DNA from: Bog-257 sp963805985
GTDB taxonomy: Bacteria; Acidobacteriota; Terriglobia; Terriglobales; Acidobacteriaceae
Direction: 5' to 3'
Assembly: GCA_963805985.1 (NCBI GenBank)
Contig: CAWDWG010000009.1
Coordinates: 310,001 to 374,000, forward strand
Length of the DNA: 64,000 bases
Shown: positions 50,702 to 60,415 of the stretch, in pieces
Numbering within the stretch: the stretch's first letter is position 1
Layout: each line of letters starts with the position of its first letter
Translations under genes and position numbers: made by a program
The notes under the pieces: generated by a model
What the model saw: the letters and a program-made list of their open reading frames with translations, nothing else
Databases searched by the model: none
Told to the model about the DNA's origin: nothing

Positions 50702-51410
50702 TTACTCACACGGCGTCGCTCCGTCCAGCTGATACAGCAGGCACTGTACGTCGGAATCGATCTCCGGCCAGCCGGCCGAGTCGTTGGGATCGATGTAGGT
50801 GATGTACGTGGGATTGGCCCATCCTGTCGACAACACCGTCGGCGTCCAGATGTCGGGATTGAAGACGACTCCCGGATACATGGCCTGCAGGCCCGTGTTG
50901 GGGTCAGCCTCGGCCTGATTGTAGGCCTCGACGAAGGGACGCGTGTCGTTATATCTCGCCGGCGGAAGCAGCGTCTTGATGTTGAACGGAGGGGTGTTGG
51001 TAACGATGTAGGTGGCGTTGGAGCAGCCGCTTTGCGCGCACCAACTCCGAATGACGTTGATGAAGTTGGTCAGGCACGCCATGAACGTCGGCGTCGGGGT
51101 ATTGGTCTTTTGCCCGATGGGACCGTGCCACTCAGCATCGGTCGTGCCGAGCTGGATCCAGACTACGGTGGGTGGATAGGGCAGGTGGTTCAGCACCCCT
51201 GGCAGTAACTACCGTCATGTCCTGGCAGTCAATGGAATCAAAGCTACGGTTCATCCAATTGCCTGGGGGGATGTTGGGGAAATCGGCGGCCTCGTGCGGC
51301 GTTTGCGTGCGCACGAAGGAGTGGCCAATGTTGAGAATGTAGCCGGGCTGTTGAGCGTTGGCAGCGATCGTTACAAGCACAACCAGCGCCAGTAGACGAA
51401 GCAAGCGCAT
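50702..51410 (-). pseudogene. Secreted SGNH-hydrolase-like protein, frameshifted
   Basis: It starts at 51410 with AGGAGGT nine bases upstream and a signal peptide (LLRLLALVVLVTIAANAQ). Frame 1 contains GYILNIGHSFVRTQTPHEA and NWMNRSFDSIDCQDMTVVTA. Then, near a GGGG run at about 51197-51200, it must shift to continue as LNHLPYPPTVVWIQLGTTDA and on to 50702. The GHSF and WIQLGTTDAEWHG motifs resemble the block I and III/V regions of SGNH hydrolases, with weak similarity. The homopolymer suggests either a real indel or a sequencing error. The joined protein would be about 236 residues. Confidence 0.6.
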
Positions 51411-51868
51411 CGCGGCACCTCCTGTACCAAGGGTCTAGTGGTATAGAGAAAGCCGATGGTCAGTATGTATGCGGGCGCAGGCCGACAACTATTAATCCGA
51501 TGATTATCGGGAGCGAGAACCTAAGACCATTAAGCTATATCTGGTACTTAGGCGCTACTAAGCAAAAGCTGCAGCCGCGGCTAGGAGAACCTGAAATCAC
51601 TAGGCCGACGGTCAGGCTATATTCAGGGGCAAGCTACTAGTATGGATCGTATTTACCGTAGGACTCGCCCTCTGTCAACAATAAAATATAGTCGTTCATG
51701 ATGTGGAACTTAGAGGGACGACACAGATCCAAATCTACTTATCGCAGAGAGCTGTTTTGTAATGAGAGCGACTGAGGAAGATTTTGATTGCTAGCGATGC
51801 GGGCCGAGGTATAATCCGCCGCACTGGTGCCGTTGCGGTTAGATTTAGATTTAGCCAAGGCGAAAGCT
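51411..51868. other. Gene-free, A/T-richer stretch
   Basis: 458 bases with markedly more A/T than the rest of the window (for example caataaaatatagtcg near 51680). No ORF, hairpin family or RNA gene is recognised. DnaA boxes were not seen. It may be the promoter region of the GloVer gene or a foreign fragment. Confidence 0.5.
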
Positions 51869-53161
51869 ATGAACGGGCGAACAGCGTCTCCTGGCAAGGT
51901 TTCCTGCAAGGTCGGCCGGCGCGCGACTATGGTTGCGCTGGTCTTCCCGCTCACACTTCTTATAACCCACCTCATGCAGGCGCAGACTTTCAGCGTGCTT
52001 CACAACTTTGCGCAAGGAGCAGGCGGCGCAAATCCTGAAGCTGGGGTCACCGTCGGACCGTCGGGAGTCTTGTATGGAACGGCGTCCTACGGCGGAATTC
52101 ACAACAATGATGGAACAATTTTCAAGTTAAGCCAGGTTCATTCGAGTTGGATCTTCAGTCCGTTGTACGAATTTATCGGAGGCTTCGATGGAGCCGTTCC
52201 CTACGGCGGAGTAGCAGTCGGACCGAATGGCGCTTTATATGGCACGGCCGAAACCCGCGGAGTAAGCGATCAGGGAACAGTGTTTGAACTGAGACCTCCG
52301 CTCACCGTGTGCAAAGGCGCACTGTGCTATTGGAACCAGGCTGTACTGCACGCCTTCGCGGGATACCCGGTAGACGGTGCCGGACCGCAAGCCGAGAATT
52401 TGGTCTTCGATCATGCGGGAGACATCTACGGCACGACGGAAGAAGGAGGCATGTATGGCGGCGGGACCGTGTTCCAGTTGACCCCTTCAGCCGGAGGATA
52501 CACGGAGAGCATCCTGTATAGCTTCGGCAGCGGGAGCGACGGCGTATATCCGTATTCGGGCGTGGTCTTCGATAGCGGCGGCAATCTGTATGGGACTACT
52601 TACGCTGGAGGAACCGGAACATATGGAACGGTATATCAGCTCATGCCTGCCAATGGAGGTTGGCAGGAGAACGTCCTGGTTAACTTCAACGGGAGTAATG
52701 GACAAAACCCGTACAGTAATTTAATCGTCGATGCTTCCGGCAATCTCTACGGCACAACCTACGGCGGCGGACAAAATGGTGGCGGCGTAGTCTACAAACT
52801 TGCGCCTTCAGGCGGAGGGTTCGCTTACTCTGCACTTTATACCTTTAGCGAGTACTGCGACTCCTATGGTGGCTTAACGATGGATGCAGCCGGCAATTTG
52901 TTTGGAGTATGTTCTGCCGGCGGCGCCTAGAATGACGGCTGGATCTTCGAGCTGACGAATTGCAGCCAAGGGTGCAGCCTGGTCGATCTCCACGACTTCA
53001 GCGGCAGTGACGGCGCGAACCCTTACGGGGGTCCGGTGCTGGACGCGAACGGCAATCTCTACGGCACAACCTATTCGGGAGGTGCAGGGAGTTGCTACGG
53101 CGGCCCCAACTGCGGCGTGGTGTGGGAGATCGCGGGCGCAGGCGCTCCGCAGAAGAACTGA
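51869..53161 (+). pseudogene. Secreted GloVer-repeat protein with in-frame TAG
   Basis: It starts at the ATG at 51869 with AAGG eight bases upstream and an exported N-terminus (TMVALVFPLTLLITHLMQAQ). It then consists of about seven repeats of roughly 45-50 residues built on LYGTTYGGG and FDSGGNLYGTT (GloVer repeat). The frame is interrupted by TAG at 52928-52930, but continues open in the same frame to a TGA at 53159-53161, with repeats NDGWIFELTNCSQGCSLVDL and NGNLYGTTYSGGAGSCYGG. The frame after the stop is clearly the rest of the same protein, so TAG is a nonsense mutation, a sequencing error or a readthrough codon. The fragment to 52930 is 353 residues. Confidence 0.75.
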
Positions 53162-53192
53162 ATTGAAGGCGAGCAGGTTCCCGGTGCTTACG

Positions 53193-54896
53193 ATGAAAGA
53201 TTTGTTGCGCGAAAGTTTGAAACTCGAAGCCATCGCGTCGTCTATATTTTCGCGGCGGGTTGCCGTCGCCGCTCTGTTGGTGTGCTTCGGAATCCTGTGC
53301 TGCAGCGGAAGCGCCTCTGCCGGCGACTCGGCGCAATCGTCATCGACGACGCCGGCGAACGAGCCTTTGCCCATTCAGTACCCCAGCGACGTGCTTACCT
53401 ATCACTACAACGTCTTTCGTCAGGGATACACCTCGCACGAAACCACGCTCACTCCGAGCAACGTCAATTCCACTTCCTTTGGCAAGATCAACTTCTTCCC
53501 GGTCGACGGCAAGGTGGATGCCCAGCCGCTGTTCGTGAATAAGCAGAACATTGGCGGGAACCTGAACGACACCGTGTACGTGGTGACGGAGAACGACAGC
53601 GCGTACGCGTTCAGCGCGAACTCCGGCCGTCAATTCTGGCATGTCTCGGTGCTGCAAGCGGGCGAGAGTGCCGCCGATGATTTTGGTTGCGACTCGATCT
53701 CGCCGCAGATCGGCATCACCGATACCCCCGTGATTGACAAAGGAGAAGGCCCCAACGGAGCCATGTACTTTGTGGCCATGACCAGGGATTCCTCGGGCAA
53801 CTACCATCAGCGGCTGCATGCGCTCGATCTGAAAACCGGGGCCGAGCTGTTCGGTGGACCGACCGAGATCGTCGCGAGCTATCCCGGTACGGGCGATGGC
53901 AGCCAGAATGGCGAAGTGATCTTCAATCCCGCGCAGTACGCTGAGCGGCCCGCGATGCTGGAGTACGGCTCGACGCTCTACATGTCCTTTACCTCGCACT
54001 GCGACGGCCGGCCCTACACGGGTTGGATCATGGCCTACAACGCGCGCACTCTGCAGCAGACGACCGTGATCGACGTGACGCCCAACGGCTTTGACGGAGC
54101 CATCTGGATGTCAGGCGAAGGCCTGGCGGCGGACTCCTCGGGCAACGTCTACTTCCTCGATGGCAACGGTGTCTTTGACACGACCCTGAACTCACAGGGC
54201 TTCCCCATCAATGGCGATTACGGCAACGCCATCGTGAAGCTCTCGAACTCCGGCGGCACGCTGACTGTGGCCGACTACTTCACCATGTACAACACGGTGC
54301 AGGAATCGGACAACGACGAGGACCTCGGCTCGGGCGGAGCGATTGTGCTGCCCGACATCACGGACAACAACGGCGGCGTGCATCATCTCGCGGTGGGCGC
54401 GGGCAAGGACACCAACATCTACGTTGTCAATCGTGACAACATGGGCAAATTCAATCCCGACAACGACAGCGCCATCTATCAGGAGATCGACGGAGCGCTG
54501 CCCGGCGGCGTGTGGTCGAGCCCGGCGTACTTCAACGGCGTGGTTTATTACGGCGATCAGATCGACACCCTGAAGGCGTTTACCTTCTCCGACGCGAAGC
54601 TTTCCACGACGCCAACTTCGCAAACCGGCGTGATCTTTCCTTATCCCGGGACCACGCCTACGGTGTCCGCCAACCAGACGTCCAACGCGATCGTATGGGC
54701 GATCGCCAACAGCAATCCAGCCGTTCTGTATGCGTTCCAGGCGACCAATCTGGCGAATCAGTTGTACAACAGCAATCAGGCGGGCTCGCGCGATCTGTTC
54801 GGTCCCGGCAATAAGTTCATCACGCCGATGGTGGCCAATGGCAAGGTGTTTGTAGGAACCCCGACCGGAGTCGCGGTGTTCGGATTGCTGCAATAG
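53193..54896 (+). CDS. Exported PQQ-like beta-propeller protein
   Basis: A 567-residue protein with a hydrophobic N-terminal segment (VAVAALLVCFGILCCSGSAS). The body is a beta-propeller with YHYNVFRQGYTSHETTLTPS, PLFVNKQNIGGNLNDTVYVV and TENDSAYAFSANSGRQFWHV, the last being a typical PQQ-type blade (AxDxxxGxxxW). YFVAMTRDSSGNYHQRLHAL, with DLKTGAELFG, follows. Such propellers may bind PQQ or act as scaffolds; the catalytic residues of PQQ dehydrogenases are not obvious. It follows the GloVer gene by 31 bases and may share its transcript. A GTG at 53184 is a possible alternative start. Confidence 0.8.
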   Translation: MKDLLRESLKLEAIASSIFSRRVAVAALLVCFGILCCSGSASAGDSAQSSSTTPANEPLPIQYPSDVLTYHYNVFRQGYTSHETTLTPSNVNSTSFGKINFFPVDGKVDAQPLFVNKQNIGGNLNDTVYVVTENDSAYAFSANSGRQFWHVSVLQAGESAADDFGCDSISPQIGITDTPVIDKGEGPNGAMYFVAMTRDSSGNYHQRLHALDLKTGAELFGGPTEIVASYPGTGDGSQNGEVIFNPAQYAERPAMLEYGSTLYMSFTSHCDGRPYTGWIMAYNARTLQQTTVIDVTPNGFDGAIWMSGEGLAADSSGNVYFLDGNGVFDTTLNSQGFPINGDYGNAIVKLSNSGGTLTVADYFTMYNTVQESDNDEDLGSGGAIVLPDITDNNGGVHHLAVGAGKDTNIYVVNRDNMGKFNPDNDSAIYQEIDGALPGGVWSSPAYFNGVVYYGDQIDTLKAFTFSDAKLSTTPTSQTGVIFPYPGTTPTVSANQTSNAIVWAIANSNPAVLYAFQATNLANQLYNSNQAGSRDLFGPGNKFITPMVANGKVFVGTPTGVAVFGLLQ

Positions 54897-54990
54897 GTGC
54901 GATGAGCATCGCGCCTGATGTTCCGCTGCGCTGCCCGTCTCGGCCTCGACCTCTCGGCATTTGTCGCGACACAATTCATTTCCGATGGGT

Positions 54991-55025
54991 TATTCTCTGT
55001 CCCTCGGTGTCTCTGTGGTTCAATA
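54991..55025. repeat. Half-unit of the CTCCGTG/CTCTGTGG repeat
   Basis: ttattctctgtccctcggtg plus tctctgtggttcaat resembles the right arm of the long hairpins at 9621-9659 and 18620-18652, without a matching left arm. Confidence 0.5.
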
Positions 55026-55029
55026 ACCT

Positions 55030-55527
55030 GTGAGCTCTGAACGGCGCGGTACTCTACAATTCCTCGGCGTGGCCTGCTTCATTGTGGGCGGGCTGTTCCT
55101 CATCTTCAGCGTGCCGTTTTTCTGGGGACAGATTCAGGTGCTGCGCGCGTGGCCGGTGCGGCAGGCGCAGGTGCTGAGTAGCCGCGTCGTGGTCGAGCCC
55201 ACGTCGAAGCACGATCAGCTCTACTCGGCCAAGCTGGAAATCGTTTACGCCGTCGATGGCCGGCCAGTGACCAGCGAGCTGACCAGCTTCCAGAGCAGCA
55301 ACTACGCAGAGACCACGCGGCGGGCGGCGAAGTTTCCCGTCGGCAGCCGGCATGCGATTCGCTACGATCCCAACAATCCGACGCAGGCGAGAATTGGCGC
55401 GGGCTGGAACCGGCGGTTCTTTGCCGTGCCGCTGATCACGGCGGGGATCGGTGTGGGCTTCGCTTGCCTGGCGGCCGGCTTGTTTCTTGCGGCGAGGACG
55501 AGACGCAGCCCCGCCGCTGCGGTCTAG
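55030..55527 (+). CDS. DUF3592 membrane protein
   Basis: A 165-residue protein with a TM helix near each end (GVACFIVGGLFLIFSVPFFW and AVPLITAGIGVGFACLAAGL). Between them is the DUF3592 domain: WPVRQAQVLSSRVVVEP, YSAKLEIVYAVDGRPVTSE and RYDPNNPTQARI. The function is unknown. The start is GTG. Its TAG stop shares the sequence CTAG (55524-55527) with the stop of the convergent flavoprotein gene. Confidence 0.85.
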   Translation: MSSERRGTLQFLGVACFIVGGLFLIFSVPFFWGQIQVLRAWPVRQAQVLSSRVVVEPTSKHDQLYSAKLEIVYAVDGRPVTSELTSFQSSNYAETTRRAAKFPVGSRHAIRYDPNNPTQARIGAGWNRRFFAVPLITAGIGVGFACLAAGLFLAARTRRSPAAAV

Positions 55528-55928
55528 GCGATTTGTTTGCCGGCCTCGGGACCGACCGACTGATCAAATACAGACTCCACGGTAATCTTCACGACGTGAT
55601 GGACTGGCGGTAAGCCCTTCTGCAAGGCTTCAATCTGCTTGCCGGTTTCGTTGAAGAGCGGACCCGAGTCAACCAACTCGGCGGTTCCCTTAAGCTGATA
55701 GCCCTTGGCGGTCGCGGGGTCCACCACGGTGACGGCGACATGGCTGTTCTCCAATAGATTTCGCCGGGTCTTCAGTGAGAACATGTCGGCGAACATCACA
55801 TGTTGCTCGTCCAGCAACTTGAGCGAGCCTTTTGGGGTAACGTTGGGCAGCCCGTCGCGCGACACCGTTGCCACCCACGCCAGCTTGCCGGGAAGAAAGT
55901 CCTGTACAACCTTCGGAATGCTTATCAT
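55524..55928 (-). CDS. Pyridoxamine 5'-phosphate oxidase-like flavoprotein
   Basis: A 134-residue split-barrel protein. KLAWVATVSRDGLPNVTPKG is the typical first hairpin with an FMN-contacting Arg/Pro. EQHVMFADMFSLKTRRNLLE supplies the phosphate-binding region, and NSHVAVTVVDPATAKGYQLK a later strand. Proteins of this size bind FMN or F420 and act as oxidoreductases. The ATG at 55928 has GGAG nine bases upstream. The stop is convergent with the DUF3592 gene in a shared CTAG. Confidence 0.85.
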   Translation of the reverse strand: MISIPKVVQDFLPGKLAWVATVSRDGLPNVTPKGSLKLLDEQHVMFADMFSLKTRRNLLENSHVAVTVVDPATAKGYQLKGTAELVDSGPLFNETGKQIEALQKGLPPVHHVVKITVESVFDQSVGPEAGKQIA

Positions 55929-56143
55929 GAAAGCATGCTCCTCTTGATTCCTGCGCCTCTTTAGCGCGCAGTCGATTCGGACCCTCCATCGTGAGCCGAC
56001 GACAAGGGCTTTGTCTAGGACATGGCGGTGCAATTCGGGATCAATTAGGCTTGTGCGCCCGATTTGGACAGATCGCGTATCCGCGCTAAAATTGCCCGAC
56101 CAATCCAGGTCTGGCGACATCCAATCGTCGCAGAGGTCTCGCT

Positions 56144-57202
56144 ATGAAGCTTCGGGCTTGTTCGTTTCTGCTGCTGGCCTGTCTCGTTTCTTCCTCTTCC
56201 TTTGCGCAAACCTCCGGCGACAAGCAGAAGTTCAGCCCGCCCGCGCGCAAATTTCGTTTCACCTACGCTTTCACCGTGAAGGACATTCCCGCAGGAACGA
56301 AGTTGGTGCGCGTCTGGGTTCCGGTGGCGCATACCGACGAGCATCAGACGGTGCGCCTGCTGAACGTGAAGTCTCCGGTACGAACGGTGATGGGCGCGGA
56401 GCAGGAGTACGGCAATCAGATCCTGTACGCCGAGATCCGCAACCCAACGCAGACCACGATCGACTTCTCTTTGGAATATGAAGTGACGCGGCGCGAATAC
56501 TCGCGGGGCGACTACGCGCAACTGGAAGTGAAGGACGTCAAGCCGGGCGTGGTGCCGGCATCGATGGAGCGCTACACCCAGCCGGACAAGCTGATTCCCA
56601 CCGACGGCAAGATCAAAGAGCTGGCGGACCAGGTGACGGGCAGCCAGCAGGGGACGATCGCCAAAGGCAAGGCCGCGTACGACTACCTGCTGACCACGAT
56701 GCGCTACGACAAGACGGGTACGGGCTGGGGACGCGGGGACGCGGTCTGGGCGTGCGATGCCAAGCACGGCAATTGCACGGATTTCCACTCGCCGTTTATC
56801 GGCATGATGCGAGCTGACGATATTCCGGCGCGTTTTGACATCGGCTTTCCGCTGCCGGAGAACAAGGAGCAGGGCGACATCGCCGGCTATCACTGCTGGG
56901 CCGAATTTTTTGCGCGCAATACCGGCTGGGTTCCGCTTGACATCTCCGAGGCGTGGAAGGCGAAAGAGAAAGCCGACTATTTCTTCGGCAGCGTAGACGC
57001 CAATCGCGTGCAGTTTTCCACCGGGCGTGACATCACGCTTTCACCCAAGCAGGATGGTCCGCCGCTGAATTACTTCGTGTATCCCTACGTCGAAATTGAC
57101 GGGAAAACTCACGACGCGATGAGCAAGCAGTTCAGCTTCGTGGAGATCACGGGCGAGCAGAAGACGGCCGACTCGCGTCCGGCGCCGGCGCCGGCGATGT
57201 GA
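56144..57202 (+). CDS. Exported transglutaminase-like cysteine peptidase
   Basis: A 352-residue protein with a signal peptide (LRACSFLLLACLVSSSSFAQ). An N-terminal beta domain is seen (AFTVKDIPAGTKLVRVWVPV, with TDEHQTVRLLNVKSP). The transglutaminase core has the Cys in GNCTDFHSPFIGMMRADDIP, the His in YHCWAEFFARNTGWVPLD and the Asp in PLDISEA. The order Cys-His-Asp and spacing fit the transglutaminase/peptidase fold. It may cross-link or cut surface proteins. The ATG follows the catcgtcgcagaggtctcg region, without a strong ribosome site. Confidence 0.85.
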   Translation: MKLRACSFLLLACLVSSSSFAQTSGDKQKFSPPARKFRFTYAFTVKDIPAGTKLVRVWVPVAHTDEHQTVRLLNVKSPVRTVMGAEQEYGNQILYAEIRNPTQTTIDFSLEYEVTRREYSRGDYAQLEVKDVKPGVVPASMERYTQPDKLIPTDGKIKELADQVTGSQQGTIAKGKAAYDYLLTTMRYDKTGTGWGRGDAVWACDAKHGNCTDFHSPFIGMMRADDIPARFDIGFPLPENKEQGDIAGYHCWAEFFARNTGWVPLDISEAWKAKEKADYFFGSVDANRVQFSTGRDITLSPKQDGPPLNYFVYPYVEIDGKTHDAMSKQFSFVEITGEQKTADSRPAPAPAM

Positions 57203-57709
57203 CGCTTGTCATAAATTTCCTTGGGTCAGCGTGCCGTGTTACAGGTGCTTGCGAAGTCCGAGGTAGTAACCGCTTCCGCGAAAAGCAGGTCCTTCGACTC
57301 CGCGTCCGCCCGCCGCAACGGACGCGGCGGAAAAGCAAGGCGCGGACGCTTCGCTCAGGATGACAATCTCAAGAAGCGCCCGGTACGCCGGCCTGAAGGC
57401 CGGCTGTACCACCACAATCCCAATCCGCATTTGGGAGATGGTTTGCAAAAAGTTTGTGACCATCCCGTTTCCGGTTGTTGAGGGCGCGGCGGTTGAGTAG
57501 AATCCTGTCGCTCCTGAAACTGCGGTGTTTTCGATCACCTCGAACTGCAGAATGCCGGGCCGCCTGCCGATAGGACCTACGAGACACGGCAGGAAACGCT
57601 TGCGCAGCTCCCTTGATCGCGCCCAGTACCCCTCGGATTCTGGAGTCGCCTGCATCCTTTCATTTGGGTGGGCATCTAAGAGTTGAGTGTGATCGACTCA
57701 AGGAGTCAT
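57203..57709. repeat. Gap upstream of lon with dispersed repeat
   Basis: About 507 bases with no gene. At 57291-57368 lies a long dispersed repeat (aggtccttcgactccgcgtc at one end, cttcgctcaggatgacaatc at the other, a GGACGCGGCGG hairpin inside). The palindrome gccggcctgaaggccggc is at 57388-57405. The lon promoter should be here but was not defined. Confidence 0.6.
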
Positions 57710-60157
57710 ATGTCACAGGATAATAAAGAGTTAGTAACCGCTGATCCTGAACTTCGGGACGATTCGGAAGCCGCGCGGACCCTCCCCGTGCTGCCGGTAC
57801 GCGATACGGTTTTGTTTCCACACGCCGTGTTGCCGCTGACCGTCGGGCGCGAGAGTTCGGTGCAGCTGATCAATTCGCTGGGCGAGGACAAGACCATCGT
57901 CGTGGTGGCGCAGCGCGAGGCGCGCGTCGACAATCCCCAGCCGACCGATCTGTTCGCGGTCGGCAGCCTGGCCGTGGTGCACAAAGTCGTTCGCATGCCG
58001 AACCAGAGCCTGTTCGTCTTTGCAGAAGGCCTGGAGCGCGTGAAGGTTGTCGAGTACACGCAGCTGACGCCGTTCTTGCACGCGACGGTCGAGTCCATCC
58101 CCGAAGTTCCGGCTCCCAAGAATTCCGAAATCGAAGCCCTGCAGCGCAATGTGCTGACGCTTTTCCAGCAGATCGTGGCGGGATCTCCCACGTTGTCGGA
58201 CGAGTTGTCGACGGTTGCCGGCAATATTGAAGATGCCGGCCGCATGGTCGACTTCATCGCGTCGTCGCTGCCGTCGCTCTCGACGCGCGATAAGCAGGAC
58301 GTGCTGGAGACGCCGGACGTGCGCGTGCGGCTGGAGAAGATTAACCAGCATCTGGCGAAGGAGCTGGAAGTCCAGCAGCTGCGCAACAAGATTCAGAGCG
58401 AGGTGCAGGACCGCGTGCAGCAGACGCAGCGGGAGTATTACCTGCGCGAGCAGATGAAGGCCATCCAGAAGGAACTGGGCGAGCAGGACGAGACCACGCG
58501 CGACGCCGAAGAGCTGCGGCAGAAGATCGAATCGGCCGGCATGCCCGACGACGTGAAGAAGGAAGCGTTGAAGGAACTCGGGCGGCTGGCGCGCATGTCG
58601 CCGATGGCCGCCGACTACGGCATGACGCGCAACTACATCGAGTGGCTGGCCGTGCTGCCGTGGCAGAAGTCGTCGGGCGTCGAGGTTGATATTCCGAAGG
58701 CGAAGGAGATCCTCGATTCCGATCACTACGACCTAGAGAAGGTGAAGAACCGCATTCTGGATTACCTTTCCGTGCGCCGGCTGAAGCCGTCGATGAAAGG
58801 GCCGATCCTGTGCTTCGTCGGACCTCCGGGCGTGGGCAAGACTTCGCTTGGCAAGTCGATCGCACGCGCGCTGGGACGCAAGTTTGTGCGCCTGTCGCTG
58901 GGCGGCGTGCACGACGAGGCCGAGATTCGCGGACATCGCCGCACCTACATCGGCGCACTGCCGGGGCAGATCATGCAAGGCATTCGCCGCGCGGAGACCA
59001 ATGATCCGGTCTTCATGCTGGACGAGATCGACAAGGTCGGACGCGACTTCCGCGGCGATCCCGGTTCGGCGCTGCTGGAAGCGCTCGATCCGGAACAGAA
59101 CTTCAGCTTCCGCGACAACTACCTCGACGTGCCGTTCGATCTGTCGAAGGTATTGTTCATCACGACCGCCAACATGCTCGACCCGATTGCCGAGCCGCTG
59201 CGCGATCGTATGGAGATCATTGAACTGCAAGGCTACACGGAAGAAGAGAAAGTTCACATCGCCTTCCAGTATCTGGTCCCACGGCAGATCGAAGAGAACG
59301 GCATTACCGGCGATCAGATCGAGTTCCCGGAAGAGACGATCGGGTTTCTGATTCGCCACTACACGCGCGAAGCGGGCGTGCGCAACCTGGAGCGGACGAT
59401 CGGAACGATTTGCCGCAAGCAGGCGCGACGGATCGCCGAAGGCAAGACCGACAAGCTGCGCGTGACGCCCGAGCTAGTGCAGCAGCACGACATGCTGGGC
59501 GGAATGAAGATCCGCACCGAAGGCGAAATTGCCGAGCGCACCAAGCGCGCGGGCGTGGCCGTGGGCCTGGCGTGGACGCCGACCGGCGGCGACGTGCTCT
59601 TCGTCGAAGCCAGCAAGATGAAAGGCAAGGGCGGCTTCACCATGACCGGACAACTCGGCCAGGTGATGCAGGAATCGATGCAGGCGGCGATGACGTGGGT
59701 GCGTTCGCACGCCAGAGAGCTTGGCATCGATGAAAGCTTCTTCGCCGATCACGATGTCCACATCCACGTCCCGGCGGGCGCCATTCCCAAAGACGGGCCT
59801 TCGGCGGGCGTGACCATGGTGACGGCGCTGGTGTCGCTGCTGACCGATCGCCCGGTGCGGCCGCTGACGGCGATGACCGGCGAGATCACGCTGAGCGGCA
59901 ACGTTCTGCCGATCGGTGGAATAAAAGAGAAGGCGCTGGCGGCTAAACGCTCCGGCGTAACCGACATCATTCTGCCGGCGGAGAACAGGCAGAACGTGGA
60001 AGAAGATCTCACGTCGGAGCAGCTGCAAGGCGTGAACATGCATTACGTGAAGACGGTTGAGGAGCTTCTCGACATCGCGTTGCCCAGCTCGCGCGCCGAG
60101 GTGAAGCAGGACGAAGAGATCCGCGAGCAGGTGCTGCAGACGGTGCCGGTGGGGTAA
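57710..60157 (+). CDS. lon: ATP-dependent protease Lon
   Basis: An 815-residue serine protease with AAA+ and LAN domains. The N-terminal LAN domain starts at TLPVLPVRDTVLFPHAVLPL. The central AAA+ domain has Walker A GPPGVGKTSLGKS and Walker B VFMLDEIDKVGRDFRGDPGS. The protease domain has the catalytic Ser in KDGPSAGVTM and the Lys in PIGGIKEKALAAKRSGV. Lon degrades damaged proteins and regulators. The ATG at 57710 has AAGGAG upstream. A strong terminator follows. Confidence 0.97.
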   Translation: MSQDNKELVTADPELRDDSEAARTLPVLPVRDTVLFPHAVLPLTVGRESSVQLINSLGEDKTIVVVAQREARVDNPQPTDLFAVGSLAVVHKVVRMPNQSLFVFAEGLERVKVVEYTQLTPFLHATVESIPEVPAPKNSEIEALQRNVLTLFQQIVAGSPTLSDELSTVAGNIEDAGRMVDFIASSLPSLSTRDKQDVLETPDVRVRLEKINQHLAKELEVQQLRNKIQSEVQDRVQQTQREYYLREQMKAIQKELGEQDETTRDAEELRQKIESAGMPDDVKKEALKELGRLARMSPMAADYGMTRNYIEWLAVLPWQKSSGVEVDIPKAKEILDSDHYDLEKVKNRILDYLSVRRLKPSMKGPILCFVGPPGVGKTSLGKSIARALGRKFVRLSLGGVHDEAEIRGHRRTYIGALPGQIMQGIRRAETNDPVFMLDEIDKVGRDFRGDPGSALLEALDPEQNFSFRDNYLDVPFDLSKVLFITTANMLDPIAEPLRDRMEIIELQGYTEEEKVHIAFQYLVPRQIEENGITGDQIEFPEETIGFLIRHYTREAGVRNLERTIGTICRKQARRIAEGKTDKLRVTPELVQQHDMLGGMKIRTEGEIAERTKRAGVAVGLAWTPTGGDVLFVEASKMKGKGGFTMTGQLGQVMQESMQAAMTWVRSHARELGIDESFFADHDVHIHVPAGAIPKDGPSAGVTMVTALVSLLTDRPVRPLTAMTGEITLSGNVLPIGGIKEKALAAKRSGVTDIILPAENRQNVEEDLTSEQLQGVNMHYVKTVEELLDIALPSSRAEVKQDEEIREQVLQTVPVG

Positions 60158-60199
60158 GCATCGCAGAGCGCGCGCATGTCGGCGCGAATGCCAAGACAA

Positions 60200-60227
60200 G
60201 GGGCCATCCGAGAGGATGGCCCTTTTG
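60200..60227 (+). terminator. Rho-independent terminator of lon
   Basis: The 9-bp stem gggccatcc / ggatggccc with loop GAGA is followed by TTTTG, 43 bases after the lon stop. Confidence 0.92.
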
Positions 60228-60246
60228 CTATTTGCGCGGGTCGGAG

Positions 60247-60370
60247 CACGCCTTCAGGCGTGAAGAATCACCCAGTCAGATGAAACGGCTTTAGCCGCTG
60301 CGGTAACGGTTTCACCTCAGCGCCTAAAGGCGAGGACTTGACGCGGGCGAACTGCACGCCTGAAGGCGTG
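60247..60370. repeat. Inverted palindromes cacgccttcaggcgtg ... cacgcctgaaggcgtg
   Basis: Two perfect 16-bp palindromes, one with a TTCAG and one with a TGAAG centre, at 60247-60262 and 60355-60370. Between them are acggctttagccg and cgcctaaaggcg, two more with a TTTAG or TAAAG centre. This is a dense group of constant-centre hairpins between lon and the transposase element. Confidence 0.8.
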
Positions 60371-60415
60371 CTCCACCCATTGCCCGTTGCCTACAGCGCT
60401 CGCGGTGGTCGGCCG

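Noticed and set aside
51480..51790. A/T-rich stretch as a replication origin
   Set aside because: No DnaA boxes or dnaA/dnaN/parAB neighbours were seen; low GC alone is not enough.
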